Shown: one piece after another, positions 46,312 through 57,570 of the stretch
Position numbering within the stretch: the stretch's first letter is position 1
Layout of the letters: every line of letters begins with the position of its first letter
NCBI GenBank assembly: GCA_950097015.1
Contig: CATNEN010000025.1
Location: 5,880,001 to 5,944,000, forward strand
Length of the DNA stretch: 64,000 bases
Direction: 5' to 3'
DNA from: Macrostomum hystrix
Taxonomy: Eukaryota > Platyhelminthes > Macrostomidae
Position numbers and translations under genes: made by a program
The notes under the pieces: generated by a model
Database searches by the model: none
Told to the model about the DNA's origin: nothing
The model's input: only the letters and a program-made list of their open reading frames with translations

Positions 46312-47859
46312 TCAGCTTGTGCACCTCTTACAGCACATTTTAAGCCTTTTCGAATCCTCTTTATTTGCTGAATGAACATCTTATTCACCTTGTACTATTA
46401 TATTATACTACTGTTAGTAGCATTTCTAGCAAGTTCTAATTACTCATTGAAAGTGTATTAGTTCCAAAATTGTCAGCATTGTCAGTTTCCAACATTTTCT
46501 GCAGGTTCCTACTGTCACCGGTACCACCTAAACTACTTACAGTAAGCAGTATGCGTTTGTCTTCTTTTTTGAATTGTACATAATTGTTGTGCAGTTAGCT
46601 TCGTTTCTGCTATACAGTATCAAGTTTGTTTAATGTAAACGCATCATTTGAAACTGGCTACACTAGCAATCTACGCACCTGTACTAAATTTGGAGAGTGC
46701 ACTGATTGTGAATGAAGTGTGAAAACTGCGCAATCACTATACATGTTGGCAGCTGCTGCTTATAAACCCAATCTACTGTTTGTGTCATCTAGAATTCTTC
46801 AGTTTTTACTTCTTGTTTTTCAATGTTTTATTTCCTGTTTAGCAATTTAAAAAACTAAAAATACAACTAGTGTATATTATGGCATGTTGTTTTTCCACTG
46901 CTCCTTTTAATCGCTAACTGTTATTTAATGGCTAGCTTAACATGATCATTTTGCAGTTGATTAAAAAAGCGCTTTGTTATTTAAAGTTGCAGAGATTAAT
47001 TTCACTTAGGGTCAAGCTGCATTCGGCCTTATCTATGATATCTGCCTGCGGTGAAGGAATGAAGACAAGCATACAGTTTGAATTCGTGAATAATTTATAT
47101 GTACATTTTAAAGCCACAATTTGTATAAAATTGTGTTATTCTCCAAGCAAGCAATAATATGAGTTATCATAATGAAAAATATATAATGTGTGTGGTATAA
47201 CACAACAATTTCACGTGAAAGTCAATCCGTTTTAAATTCGCGCGAACAATGACAACTTTAAAATTTGGAACGTCAATCGTCTGGACTTTTGGCGCGAATT
47301 CAAATCATAATGAAACACTGATAAACACTGATGAAACACAGGAGACTGTGTGCGAGACTGAAAAACAAATACGGGTATTGGAAAACCAAATCGAAATGTA
47401 AATTTAGTAAAATATGATTATCAAATAATTAAAAATCAATATGAACGCAAGCACCACTCAGGAAAGAATAGGAAAAAAAAGCAGGAATAAAAAATAAGAA
47501 AAAATAGTAAGACACATTGGACAAGCTCTTCTAAAAATAATCAATAATAAATTGGCTGTATAATTTCTGTGCGGGGGGTAAAATAACTAAATATAGTTGA
47601 CTTGAGCATATTTACACAGAAGGGAGTGCATATATACAGTAAATATTTAAACAGAACCGGATCAAAGTCTAGAATCACCAAAAAGGCCTTATTGAAAGCG
47701 AACAATAAATTTGAACTGTCTTAAATATACACAGGATCACTGTTTTATATCAAGAGTATTTTCGGATATTGTGGGATTCTCAAAACTCGTTTAGGCATAA
47801 GACATGGATTATACGCGCAATATATATACACAATCCAATCAACGCACTAAGCCGAGAGG
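46312..47859. other. Convergent intergenic region between SMC1 and Rheb
   Basis: AT-rich 3' flanks of two tail-to-tail genes; no further gene is supported. At 47236-47244 and 47294-47302 lie the inverted words AATTCGCGC and GCGCGAATT. The second overlaps TTTTGGCGCGAA, an excellent E2F-type site, which is unexpected between two 3' ends. Confidence 0.5.
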
Positions 47860-49871
47860 TTAACAGACGCAGCAGTTGCGCTGCGGTTTGATATTGCCGT
47901 TGAGTTTCTCAACTTCGTACAGACACTTGTCGAACACCTCTTGCACATTCTGGAATGCACATTCAGAATGACTCTCTGAACTTTGCACGTGTTATCAAAC
48001 AGACAATGGAACGATAAAAGGACACACTGGGACAGGGGACCCTGTAATCAGGGGACTCACTGAAGGACCCTGTAATTAGGGGACTCACTGAAGGACACTG
48101 TAATCAGGGGACTCACTGAAGGACGCTGTAATCAGGGGACTCACTGAAGGACACTGTAATTAGGGGACTCACTGAAGGTCACTGTAATCAGGGGACTCAC
48201 TGAAGGACGCTGTAATCAGGGGACTCACTGAAGGACACTGTAATAAGGGGACTCACTGAAGGACACTGTAATCAGGGGACTCACTGAAGGACGCTGTAAT
48301 CAGGGGACTCACTGAAGGACACTGTAATCAGGGGACTCACTGAAGGACACTGTAATCAGGGGACTCACTGAAGGACAGGACACTGTAATCAGGGGACTCA
48401 CTGAAGGACACTGTAATCAGGGGACTCACTGAAGGACAGGACACTGTAATCAGGGGACTCACTGAAGGACACTGTAATCAGGGGACCCACTGAAGGACAC
48501 TGTAATCAGGGGACCCACTGAAGGACGCTGTAATCAGGGGACAGTAAGATGAAAGATGAAAGTAAGGCCCACCTGGTTAGTCTTGGCCGAGGTAAGAACA
48601 GCCGGGCACTGCCATTCCTGAGCTAGCCGAGCAATCTCATCGGCGCCAACAGTCCTATCGTTAGCTGACAGGTCCACTTTGTTGCCAACCAGAACCATGG
48701 GCAGGGTGCGATGACCAGTACTCTCCATGAGACAGTTGCGCACAGTTCTCAGGTATTCAAACGATTTCCTATTGGCTGTGGAGAACACCAGAACCCAGCC
48801 GTCGACATTCAGAGTTTGTGCTGATGAGGCGGGAGATCCAGACTCTTGACCGGCAGTGTCTGTTATCTCCAGACTGTACCGCTGGCCTTGGAAGGTAACC
48901 TCCTTGCTGAGCGTGTCTTCAATAGTGGGCACGTACATCTCTGAGAAGGTGTTCTGCGTGAAACGCATAGTGAGGCTGCTTTTACCTGGGAGATTGGGTG
49001 GAAGAAAGTTATAAAGGGATGTAATACATTTTTAATATAGGTTAATGAAGATGTACACAACCATAATTGCTAGCCTGCAATTATTGTAGCTAGACTATCT
49101 CTAGTAGCTAGGCTACTCAACTTACTTATCAACATATCTCACACCTTCAAAAAAGTTCTTACTTAATTAAGAGCTGGCCTTTTAATGTATAACTTTGCTA
49201 TAACTTTGTTCTTTAGTTCAAATTTCAAGTCAATATTGAGTCAATATACTTTAGAATTTTAGTCACCTGAGCCAAGTAGTTTGATTTGATTTTATCTAAA
49301 ATGTTTTTTGCTGAAGGCTATTTAGCAATGCCACATTCAGGATCATGTCATACTAATGCATTAGGAATTTTATTAAGTCCTTATTTAAACACTTTTTTAA
49401 TTAATTAAAGCATAAACAGATTGTCTTTTTAGACAGAATTGGTAAAAATACTAACTAAATGCTGTTAAGTATCTAGCAGTTTAAAGTTAATCAACTGTAT
49501 GACGTAGACTGGGGCATAAATTTTAAAACCTTATATAAATAAGTGGGTATATAGGTCTGTTAATCATTAATATATATGGTATTTCTATCATATATAGCGA
49601 GAAACATTAGTATAACTATTTAGTTTAAAATTAAAAAAACTTTTGTGATTAAAAGCATAAACAATTTTTAGAACATGGCTTAACATAATGGGTTAAAGGT
49701 TTTGCAAATAATAGAAAGTTAAATTTATGAAATGGAAATGCTGTTTACACTTTTTTGGAAGTACTGAAATTAAAAAAGAAGATACTGGAATATAATTCTA
49801 GGACTTGACTCACCAACAGATTTGCTGCCAAGAACCGCAAATCTTCTTTTTCTCTGCGCATTAGCAGCCAT
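47860..49871 (-). CDS. RHEB: Rheb small GTPase, three exons
   Basis: Ras-superfamily GTPase that directly activates mTORC1 on lysosomes. Exons on the minus strand: 49871-49814, 48985-48573 and 47949-47860, GT-AG with phases 1 and 0, giving 186 residues (human 184). The P-loop is GSKSVGKSS; a basic residue replaces the Ras Gly12, as in Rheb (Arg in human). Switch I contains YVPTIEDTLSK, G3 is DTAGQ, G4 is NKVD and G5 is TSAKTNQ. The C-terminus NCCVC is a CaaX-type farnesylation signal. The segment after DTAGQ reads ESGSPASSAQ where family members have DEYSIFPQTY, so switch II is strongly changed at unchanged length. The ATG at 49871 begins MAANAQRKRRFAVLG. Intron 2 contains a 28-bp minisatellite. 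Confidence 0.9.
48040..48540. repeat. 28-bp minisatellite filling Rheb intron 2
   Basis: About 18 units contain TGTAATCAGGGGACTCACTG then AAGGACAC, occasionally with an extra AGGACAC. They take up about four-fifths of the intron 47950-48572. On the Rheb sense strand every unit includes GTGAGTCCCC, CTGATTACAG and TCCTTCAG. Confidence 0.96.
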
Positions 49872-51435
49872 TCAATTTCGCAAGAGCGAACTTTACTTTT
49901 AAGATAATATATGGTAGCAAAGGGTCAAAAGGTAAAGTAGGCCTAGTAAGTATTCTATAAATGCTTCTGTACACGAATAGGTCGAGCTTTTCCTTTCGTT
50001 CTTCTGAACCGATCAGGTATTAATAGTAAATGTGATATTTGGCAAATATTACAATGTACACTCTATTCTACCGCACAAATGTAGATTACAAGGGCTACGG
50101 GTACTAGCTGGAGGCAGTACCACTTTTCAGGTAACTAAAAAATACGTTATTCATAAAGGTTCATAATCATAAAGTAATCATAAAGTTTCCATAATTTTAA
50201 AGAATGTTACGACTCATATTTAGATGATAAAATATCTAAAGGACAGTGCAAACAATCTAAAAAAATAAATAATTTTTAGAAAGCCCTATCAAGCTATATT
50301 TTTGCTTTTCTTCACGCAAGCGCAACTCGAGAATTTTGTTTATTTACTCTTTACGTAGACTGTACACTTCATTTTTGTGTATTGGCTTAGTTCGTACAAA
50401 AGGACTTAAACCAGAAGTAACAAACTATTATATGTCCTCGTGTCGTGACTAACGGCTAATGTTTCATTTTATTTTTAATTGCAGTGCAAGAAACACGATT
50501 TTTTGGAAGAACATGCACCAAAATGCACCTAATTTGCATATAACTTCATATTATATTCACACGATCCCATATTTTGTGCTATGTAAGCACAATATTATTG
50601 GGTATTTATTATGTATATTGTTGAGTTTCCAAGTAGCTTTAACTGACAAGCAGATTTCGTAACTAATGCAATCAATCAAAAATATCTATCTCAACTCAGA
50701 CTTTATCAGAGAGTGATTCAGGAGAAATGCGATTCATATGTAGGGTGCATGAGTTGTAATATTATTATTTGACTCAATACAGCCAGCAACAATGTGTACT
50801 GGCACTTTAGTCAGCTTGTTGGCCTTAGCTCGGCCGGTCCATAGCTACACATATGTATATCAATTAGGCAGCAATTATTCAGCTAAGCAATTGACTACCT
50901 GGCGTTAAGATTGTGGTATTTCGCTGCCCCTGCAACATGAGTGAATTCCAAACACGGTTGAGTACTCCGCTAATGTCTCATCAAGCAAGAGCTAATTTAC
51001 AGAGGTAAAGTCAAACCGTCCTTGATTAATTATTCATTAAAGTGAGTTGAGAATCTATTTGGAGTGCGGACTTTGGAGATAGTGAGAGAGCAGATGAGCA
51101 TAGATTTAGACAAAACAAGAACTTCTAACAGTGAGTTGTATCATCATATAACAGGGCAAACTTGTTCCACTCTGTCTGATGCATTGAGCCTGAACACAAC
51201 CCATTGTGCGCAAGAATTCTAATTCAGCATTTCCAATAAGCTAGTGAATTATTAAAGCCCCTGTGTTATATTGTAGCTGTCTCGCTATCAGTACTCGGAG
51301 TTAAGCTGGGTATCGTATTGTTTAAAGCAGAACTGCGCCTACGCAGCAAATTTCGTATTAATGTCCGGTGCCTGAACAGCAGTCATTTCCAATTGTTGTT
51401 TCATCTAGTGAATCTAATTTATATAAAATCAACGC
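49872..51435. other. Rheb upstream spacer
   Basis: AT-rich, no gene or tandem array recognised. The Rheb promoter should lie at its left edge, but no TATA or CCAAT box was convincing there. Confidence 0.4.
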
Positions 51436-51439
51436 AAGA

Positions 51440-51950
51440 AAAATCGGAATCGAAGCAGGGGCCGCATATGGAATTGAAGCAGTTGTCGTATTAGGAATCG
51501 AAGCAGGAGCCGCTCATAAGAATCGAAGCAGGAGCCCCCATCAGGAATCGAAGCAGGAGCCGCATTAATAATCGAAGTAGGAGCCGTATCAGAATAATCG
51601 AAGCAGGAGCCGCTCATAAGAATCGAAGCAGGAGCCGCATCGGGAATCGAAGCAGGAGCCGCATCAGGAATCGAAGCAGGCGCTGTTTCATAAGAATCGA
51701 AGCAAGAGCCGCTTTTGGAATCGAAGCAGGAGCCGCTTTTGGAATCGAAGCAGGAGCCGCTTTTGGAATCGAAGCAGTTATTGTATTAGGAATCGAAGCA
51801 TTGAGCCGCATCAGGAATCGAAGCAGGCGCCGCTTATAAGAATCGAAGCAAGAGCCGCTTTTGGAATCGAAGCAGAGCCGGTTATGGAATCGAAGCAGGG
51901 CCGCTTTTTGAACTGAAGCAAGAGTCGCTTTTAGAATCGTAACAAGAGTC
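51440..51950. repeat. 24-27-bp imperfect minisatellite
   Basis: Units contain GGAATCGAAGCAGGAGCCGC followed by ATCA, TTTT or TCATAA. About 20 units, with more length variation than most arrays in the window. Confidence 0.9.
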
Positions 51951-52684
51951 TGAAGTAATATCACCGGACAAAAGTTATTACATCACAGAAATATCATCGA
52001 TGACTAAAAAAATCAAACACCAGGCTTTGTATTGGCCATGCAGGCTTTAGGTTCAATATTATTGCTCTTATTCATACTCGAGAAAGAAATTTGAGACCGG
52101 TGCTTCCACTGTCTCCTCTACCCTCTGCTCTTTGCCGAGCATGCTTTCTGGAAGTCCAAAATCTGAATTCGCATTATGGCCCAACTGATGTGTCCGTCAT
52201 GTCAGCCTGGGTTGGGGCGGGGCGGCGGAGGATCTGGTCGAATCTTGGGGATGTCTTGAGACTACCGGCTAGTTGAATTGTGGGTTAGAGGGGGTGGAAG
52301 ACAGGTCGGAATATTCCCAGCTGGAGCAGACACGACCGCGCGTGGGCGCGGAGAGGCCCTGATTGCAGTAAATGCGAAAGTCGTGTCTCGAGGATAGATC
52401 GCTCAATTTTTTCTTCCGACGCAAAAATCAACGCCCATGCAGCAGGATTTTGCTCCACCCATTCCCGCTATAGTAAAGGCCGGAGCCTCGTTTAGCGAGT
52501 CGGTCAGTTGACAAGCAAAGAATTAAAATTGGTGACGTCCGTGGCGATGCAGGAAGGGGGTCAAGTCTCGCTTGAAGCCGCGTTTAGCAATTATCACAAT
52601 TTAGTGTAAGCCTTCTGCGAATTTCAAAGGGCGACTGTATATTTAGCAGGGGTCGATAATGCTACAACTAAACTCGCATAGCAC
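51951..52684. other. GC-richer unique region
   Basis: No gene supported; the open frame 52091-52276 has no family resemblance. The base composition rises towards the CCAAT cluster to the right, so it may belong to a regulatory region. Confidence 0.35.
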
Positions 52685-52925
52685 TTCTATTGGATCACAA
52701 CTCTGACAGCCAATCAGAGCGAGGCGACTGAATGACGCCAATGCCTATTGGCTGGGCATGAGATTGTACACTAGCCGATGGGCATGAGATTGTACACTAG
52801 CCGATGGGCATGAGATTGTACACTAGCCGATGGGCATGAGATTGTACACTAGCCGATGGGCATGAGATTGTACACTAGCCGAGGGGGTATGGATTGAAGA
52901 ATGTACATTGACATTCCAGCCAATA
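52685..52925. promoter_or_regulatory. CCAAT-box cluster with an embedded 26-bp repeat
   Basis: Five CCAAT or ATTGG pentamers lie within 240 bp: about 52690 (TATTGGATC), 52711 (AGCCAATCAGAG), 52736 (GCCAATGC), 52746 (TATTGGCTG) and 52918 (AGCCAATAAG). Between the fourth and fifth, at 52755-52882, five copies of a 26-bp unit (CTAGCCGATGGGCATGAG plus ATTGTACA) have expanded. The cluster resembles the Dlx and Irx promoters, but no gene start adjoins it. Confidence 0.45.
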
Positions 52926-53697
52926 AGAATCAGCTCGAATAGAAAGATCGCCGGCTAAATTTGGTTTATCTGGATATCATCTGGATATTAGAGAAAACTC
53001 TAATAACAAGTGTTCTCAAATCTGAGCAGTGGTAATTTTATCATAATACTGTGACAGCAGTTAACTCATATCTTTTCTGTCCTTTATCAGACAAAAATTT
53101 CTCTTTTTCATCACTTGACACAAAATTTTAATTCAAAATTTCCTCCCCGTTTTCCTTCCCCGTTAATCGAGCTGCTCTTCCTCATACCCCTCATACGATC
53201 GCCGCCTTCCCACCGGTATCCCATTTCGAGAGCCTCATGGGAGCATGCTGGCCGCTTCAATAGTTAATGCGGCACAACCACCCCACCCTCCGCTGCCCAG
53301 CTCCTGTCAGCCTGTCCATGTTGGACTCAAATATGTCTAATCAATATTCGAGGTCAGATTAAGCGCTCAGCGTCTTAGCGGGGCCTTAATCTACTTAAAA
53401 TCTAGGAGGGTCCGCGACCGACCCCAATCAACGGGTGGCCGCTGGCCGACTTCATTTTTTGATCAGTAGAAAAATTTGATAATTATCGCTATACTAGCTG
53501 GACTCGCGAGCTGTTGAAGCTCGTCCGCGGCAGTCACCACCTCCGCTCCCATCACTCCCACGTCAGTCATTCGCTCGTCATCCGCTTTTTCTCTTTCTAA
53601 GAATTAATCATTATAATTTCATATAATGACCGTATAAACCGTGTCCGAGATGAACGGCGACAGAGAGACAGACATGCAGACAGGGACAATGGCACAC
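52926..53697. other. Unique GC-rich non-coding region
   Basis: No gene supported. It contains several homeodomain-like words (TCTAATCAATATT, CAGATTAAGC, CCTTAATCTAC, CCCAATCAAC) between about 53330 and 53430, which could mark a regulatory element of Irx or Rheb. No proof is available from this sequence alone. Confidence 0.35.
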
Positions 53698-53710
53698 CTA
53701 GGACAGACAG

Positions 53711-53766
<56 letters not shown>
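53698..53766. repeat. (GACA)n microsatellite
   Basis: About 16 tetranucleotide copies of ACAG/GACA in a row, with one GGAC interruption. Confidence 0.97.
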
Positions 53767-53768
<2 letters not shown>

Positions 53769-54395
53769 TCAGCCAAACATAAGAGCACCAGAGTCCATTA
53801 GTCACAGCAAACACGATGAAGTGATGTCCTTCCCGGCCGCTTATTACTCGTAAATTCTGCAATCGTGGCAATATACAGCAGGTAACACGAGCCGGCATGA
53901 AAGCAAAGAAAAAGTTGATGAGCTCCATGCAATGTTCCGTGCCGGTTTAGCAAATAAAATGACCCGTGTGCAGGCTAAGAAGTATTGACTAAGATGAGCG
54001 GACACAGCTATAGGGAAGAGATTATTGAAGTTAAGAGGTTCGTCGCCATGGCTCACAAAAAATTGAAAGTGGTCAAACAGGCCAGTTATTCGCCTGTTTT
54101 GTTCCAGAGCAAACAATTTCAAAATCAAAGACTCCGCGATCGACTGGCGAACGCGACATTTTAGATTCGAAAATTTGCGCTTGACTGAAACTTGGACCCC
54201 AATCATTGGCCCAGTAATGGATATGGAAAATCCCTATTTTCTGCCCCAACTATTTCTCGCTAAACTTTCTCAAACCTCATTTAAATAGCATAGCAACCGT
54301 GATAAGAGTGAAATAAAAGTTTAAGTGGCTCTTCAACACTTCATGTTTGAGCATAAGTAAACATACACAACACAGTTTGTAAGTTGAGAATGGGG
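53767..54395. other. Unique region with one unassigned open frame
   Basis: A 120-codon frame (minus strand, 54206-53844, ATG start) crosses most of the region. It resembles no family I recognise, has no clear codon bias and no splice partners, so it is not called as a gene. Confidence 0.3.
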
Positions 54396-54399
54396 AATG

Positions 54400-54735
54400 A
54401 TTCGTCTGAGATTAGAATGGATAGATCTCTATAGACTAGACTCTCAGTGTGAGATTAGAATGAATAGATCTCTGTAGACTAGACTCTCAGTGTGAGATTA
54501 GAATTGATAGATCTCTATAGACTAGACTCAGTGTGAGATTAGAATTGATAGATCTCTATAGACTAGACTCAGTGTGAGATTAGAATTGATAGATCTCTAT
54601 AGACTAGACTCAGTGTGAGATTAGAATGGATAGATCTCTATAGACTAGACTCAGTGTGAGATTAGAATGGATAGATCTCTATAGACTAGACTCAGTGTGA
54701 GATTAGAATTGATAGATCTCTATAGACTAGACTCC
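54400..54735. repeat. About 41-bp minisatellite, eight copies
   Basis: Units contain TGTGAGATTAGAATTGATAG then ATCTCTATAGACTAGACTCAG. The first two units are longer (GACTCTCAG) and the rest are nearly identical. Confidence 0.93.
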
Positions 54736-55330
54736 AAGAAAATAATCTGCTAGATAGTTATGTACACAGGCATGAAATTGAGGAAATATATTAAAATAAG
54801 AAATGAGTCTGGCTTCAAAATCCTGAACGTGACATCACCGATCGTGTGGGGCAAACAAATCTATCCCCAGACTCCGCGTTTTCTTGTAGGATTTCAGTCG
54901 GCTATTTCAACTGAGTCTCAAAAAGAGACTCAGAACTGAGAATGGCCCAATTCTCAGTGAAATCCTCGATCGATCTATTTCAATTCTGGCAGTCCTGTGT
55001 TCGTCTTCTAAATAGACGTAAGAGTCTAATATTGAGCAGTGACACGAGACACACGTGCTCAACTCACCCACTGACACTTTACCCATCCCCCCCACTCTGT
55101 GTGTGACCGCCAGCCCGAGGGCCTCAGGGCCGGGGCCTCAACTGCCTTGGGGGGGATAATTGTGGACCCTACTGCTCAGCAGCTCAGTTCGCGGTTAATG
55201 AAGATGGTGGCGTAGCGCTTAAAATGGGATTTCCATTTTTTAATAACATTAAAAAAAGTTGCATTTCTTGGGAAGTCATCTATTTGTAAGATAGTGATCG
55301 TTACCTTTTTGTCCCATATTTTTCATCGTG
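54736..55330. other. Unique spacer
   Basis: No gene, RNA or repeat recognised. Confidence 0.4.
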
Positions 55331-55334
55331 TGTC

Positions 55335-56105
55335 AACTTTTCCATCTTCTATCCCACCTTCCCGATCTTCTATCCGACCTTCAACATCTTCTATCCCACC
55401 TTCCCCATTTTCTATCCCACCTTTCACATTTTCTATCCCACCTTCCCCATTTTCTATGCCACCTTTCCCATCTTCTATCCCATCTTCCACCCCCACCTTC
55501 CCCATTTTCTATCCCACCTTTCACATTTTCTATCCCACCTTCCCCATTTTCTATCCCACCTTTCCCATTTTCTATCCCACCTTTCCCATCTTCTATCCCA
55601 TCTTCTATCCCACCTTCTCCATTTTCTATCCCACCTTTCCCATCTTCTATCCCATCTTCTATCCCACCTTCCCCATTTTCTATCCCACCTTCCCCATTTT
55701 CTATCCCACCTTCCCCATTTTCTATCCCACCTTTCTCATCTTCTATCCCATCTTCTATCCCACCTTCCCCATTTTCTATCCCACCTTTCTCATCTTCTAT
55801 CCCATCTTCTATCCCACCTTCCCCATTTTCTATCCCACCTTTCACATTTTCTATCCCACCTTCCCCATTTTTCTATCCCACCTTCCCCATCTTCTACCCC
55901 ACCTTTTCCATCTTCTATCCCACCTTTTCCATCTTCTATCCCACCTTTCACATTTTCTATCCCACCTTTCCCATCTTCTATCCCATCTTCTATCCCACCT
56001 TCCCCCATTCTCTATCCCACCTTTCCCATCTTCTATCCCATCTTCTATCCCACCTTCCCAATTTTCTATCCCACTTTTCCCATATTCTATCTCACCTTTC
56101 CGAGT
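55335..56105. repeat. 21-bp pyrimidine-rich minisatellite, about 36 copies
   Basis: Units contain CCCACCTTCCCCATTTTCT followed by AT, with TTCACATTTTC, TTCTCATCTTC and a 10-bp CCCATCTTCT half-unit. Frames are open throughout on both strands because the unit has no stops; these are not genes. Confidence 0.95.
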
Positions 56106-56699
56106 TAATCAAACCTAATTAAGCCTCCCAGAGCATTGGTACCTACCTTCATTGCGTGCCCAGCACCCGAAGTAGTTTAAGTCCTCGAAAAAAAATTTAG
56201 GAAGCAGCAAAAGAAGAAGAGAAGAAAGAGACAGACAGAAGACTTGTCTTGTCGTGTCCGGCCTCGCTTTTGTGTGTGCGGCCCATTGTGCTCAAACAGC
56301 ATCCGGTTCTGCCTCCATCACAGACCCCACCCACTCCGGTTAGGCGGAGATCGGTGATGAAGCCCTGCCAATTAACTTGAGCAATGCGATACTCATGCTC
56401 ACACACACACACACACTCTCTCTCTCTCTCTAGTGACCAATTTCGATAACTTCTAATACAATCTGACAGTTGAGTGCGCGAATCTTAATTCATTCAGAAA
56501 AGCTAATACACCTCCTATAGTTCCGTTTCATCTTGTAAGTGATGGATTTATGAATTTCTTCAAGTTAATTCCTCGTACTAGACTACCTGATGTGAATGTC
56601 TTTAACTTATTATATATATACATATATATCCATTATTTCTTTACTCTATGCTTGAAGTATTTCTATTGAGAATGAAACTTCCAGCCTAAAAATATCTCT
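56106..56699. other. Unique spacer with CA/CT microsatellite
   Basis: Contains (CA)n followed by (CT)n at about 56399-56433. No gene recognised. Confidence 0.5.
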
Positions 56700-56988
56700 C
56701 TTCTCACCTTCTTTCACCTCCCCCACCTTATCTCTCCTCCCTCCACCTTGTCTCTCCTCCCCCACCTTGTCTCTCCTCCCCACCTTGTCTCTCCTCCCCA
56801 CCTTGTCTCTCCTCCCCCACCTTGTCTCTCCTCCCCCACCTTGTCTCTCCTCCCCACCTTGTCTCTCCTCCCCACCTTGTCTCTCCTCCCCACCTTGTCT
56901 CTCCTCCCCCACCTTGTCTCTCCTCCCCCACCTTGTCTCTCCTCCCCACCTTGTCTCTCCTCCCCACCTTGTCTCTCTTTCTCTCTTT
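56700..56988. repeat. 16-bp minisatellite, about 17 copies
   Basis: Units of CTCCCCACCTTGTCTCT, with or without one extra C (CTCCCCCACC), lie about 0.6 kb past the Irx 3' end. Confidence 0.95.
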
Positions 56989-57570
56989 ATCTAGTAATGA
57001 AAAAACATTTCAATGAGATTAACAAGTTCGTAAAAACCAACTGACTTAATGGCCTTAAATTATAGTACTCGCAGTTTAAGCACTCAGCATATTCACCTGG
57101 TTTAATTTATTGTTAGTTTTTATTGATAAAACTTCTTCGGACATCATTAACCTTTTAATTTTAGGGCAGTCCTAAAGACGTATTCACATTTATTTGTTTT
57201 TTTTGCCTCAAAACAAGGATTAGAAACACGGGTATGCGAATTTCATTTTACACGGTAAAGCCAAATACTTTACCCATTGTGCGTCAACACATACAACATC
57301 GAAGGAGCATTTGAGATGATAGAGCAATAAAAGTACATTTACACTAACAATAAACAGAAAACAATTTTTACAATTTGCATAACAACAAGTTGGTAATAAA
57401 TATTTGGTTATGCCAGTCAGATAGAAGAGTAACATGAATGACTAGTTGCCTATTATAAGGTGTCTACTGACCATCATTACCTTTTATCTGCTCGACTAAA
57501 ACTTTTTGTACTTTTAGTTTACAATCAATTTTAATTGAGAGCGTAAAAAATCATCTTTCTAAGATCAGCG
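56989..57570. other. Irx 3' flank, probable 3' untranslated region
   Basis: AT-rich sequence following the Irx stop codon on the minus strand. No other gene seen. Confidence 0.4.

Noticed and set aside
2512-49871. LAMTOR5 and Rheb as a functional mTORC1 gene cluster
   Set aside because: They share a pathway, but about 45 kb and several unrelated genes lie between them, on opposite strands, with no shared regulatory sequence seen.
53844-54206. 120-codon minus-strand open frame with ATG
   Set aside because: No recognisable family, no splice partner and no codon-bias signal. A chance frame cannot be excluded.
55294-56122. Proline/phenylalanine-rich open frames of about 270 codons
   Set aside because: They come from the 21-bp pyrimidine-rich array and have shadow frames on the other strand. 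There is no domain, leader or conserved start.
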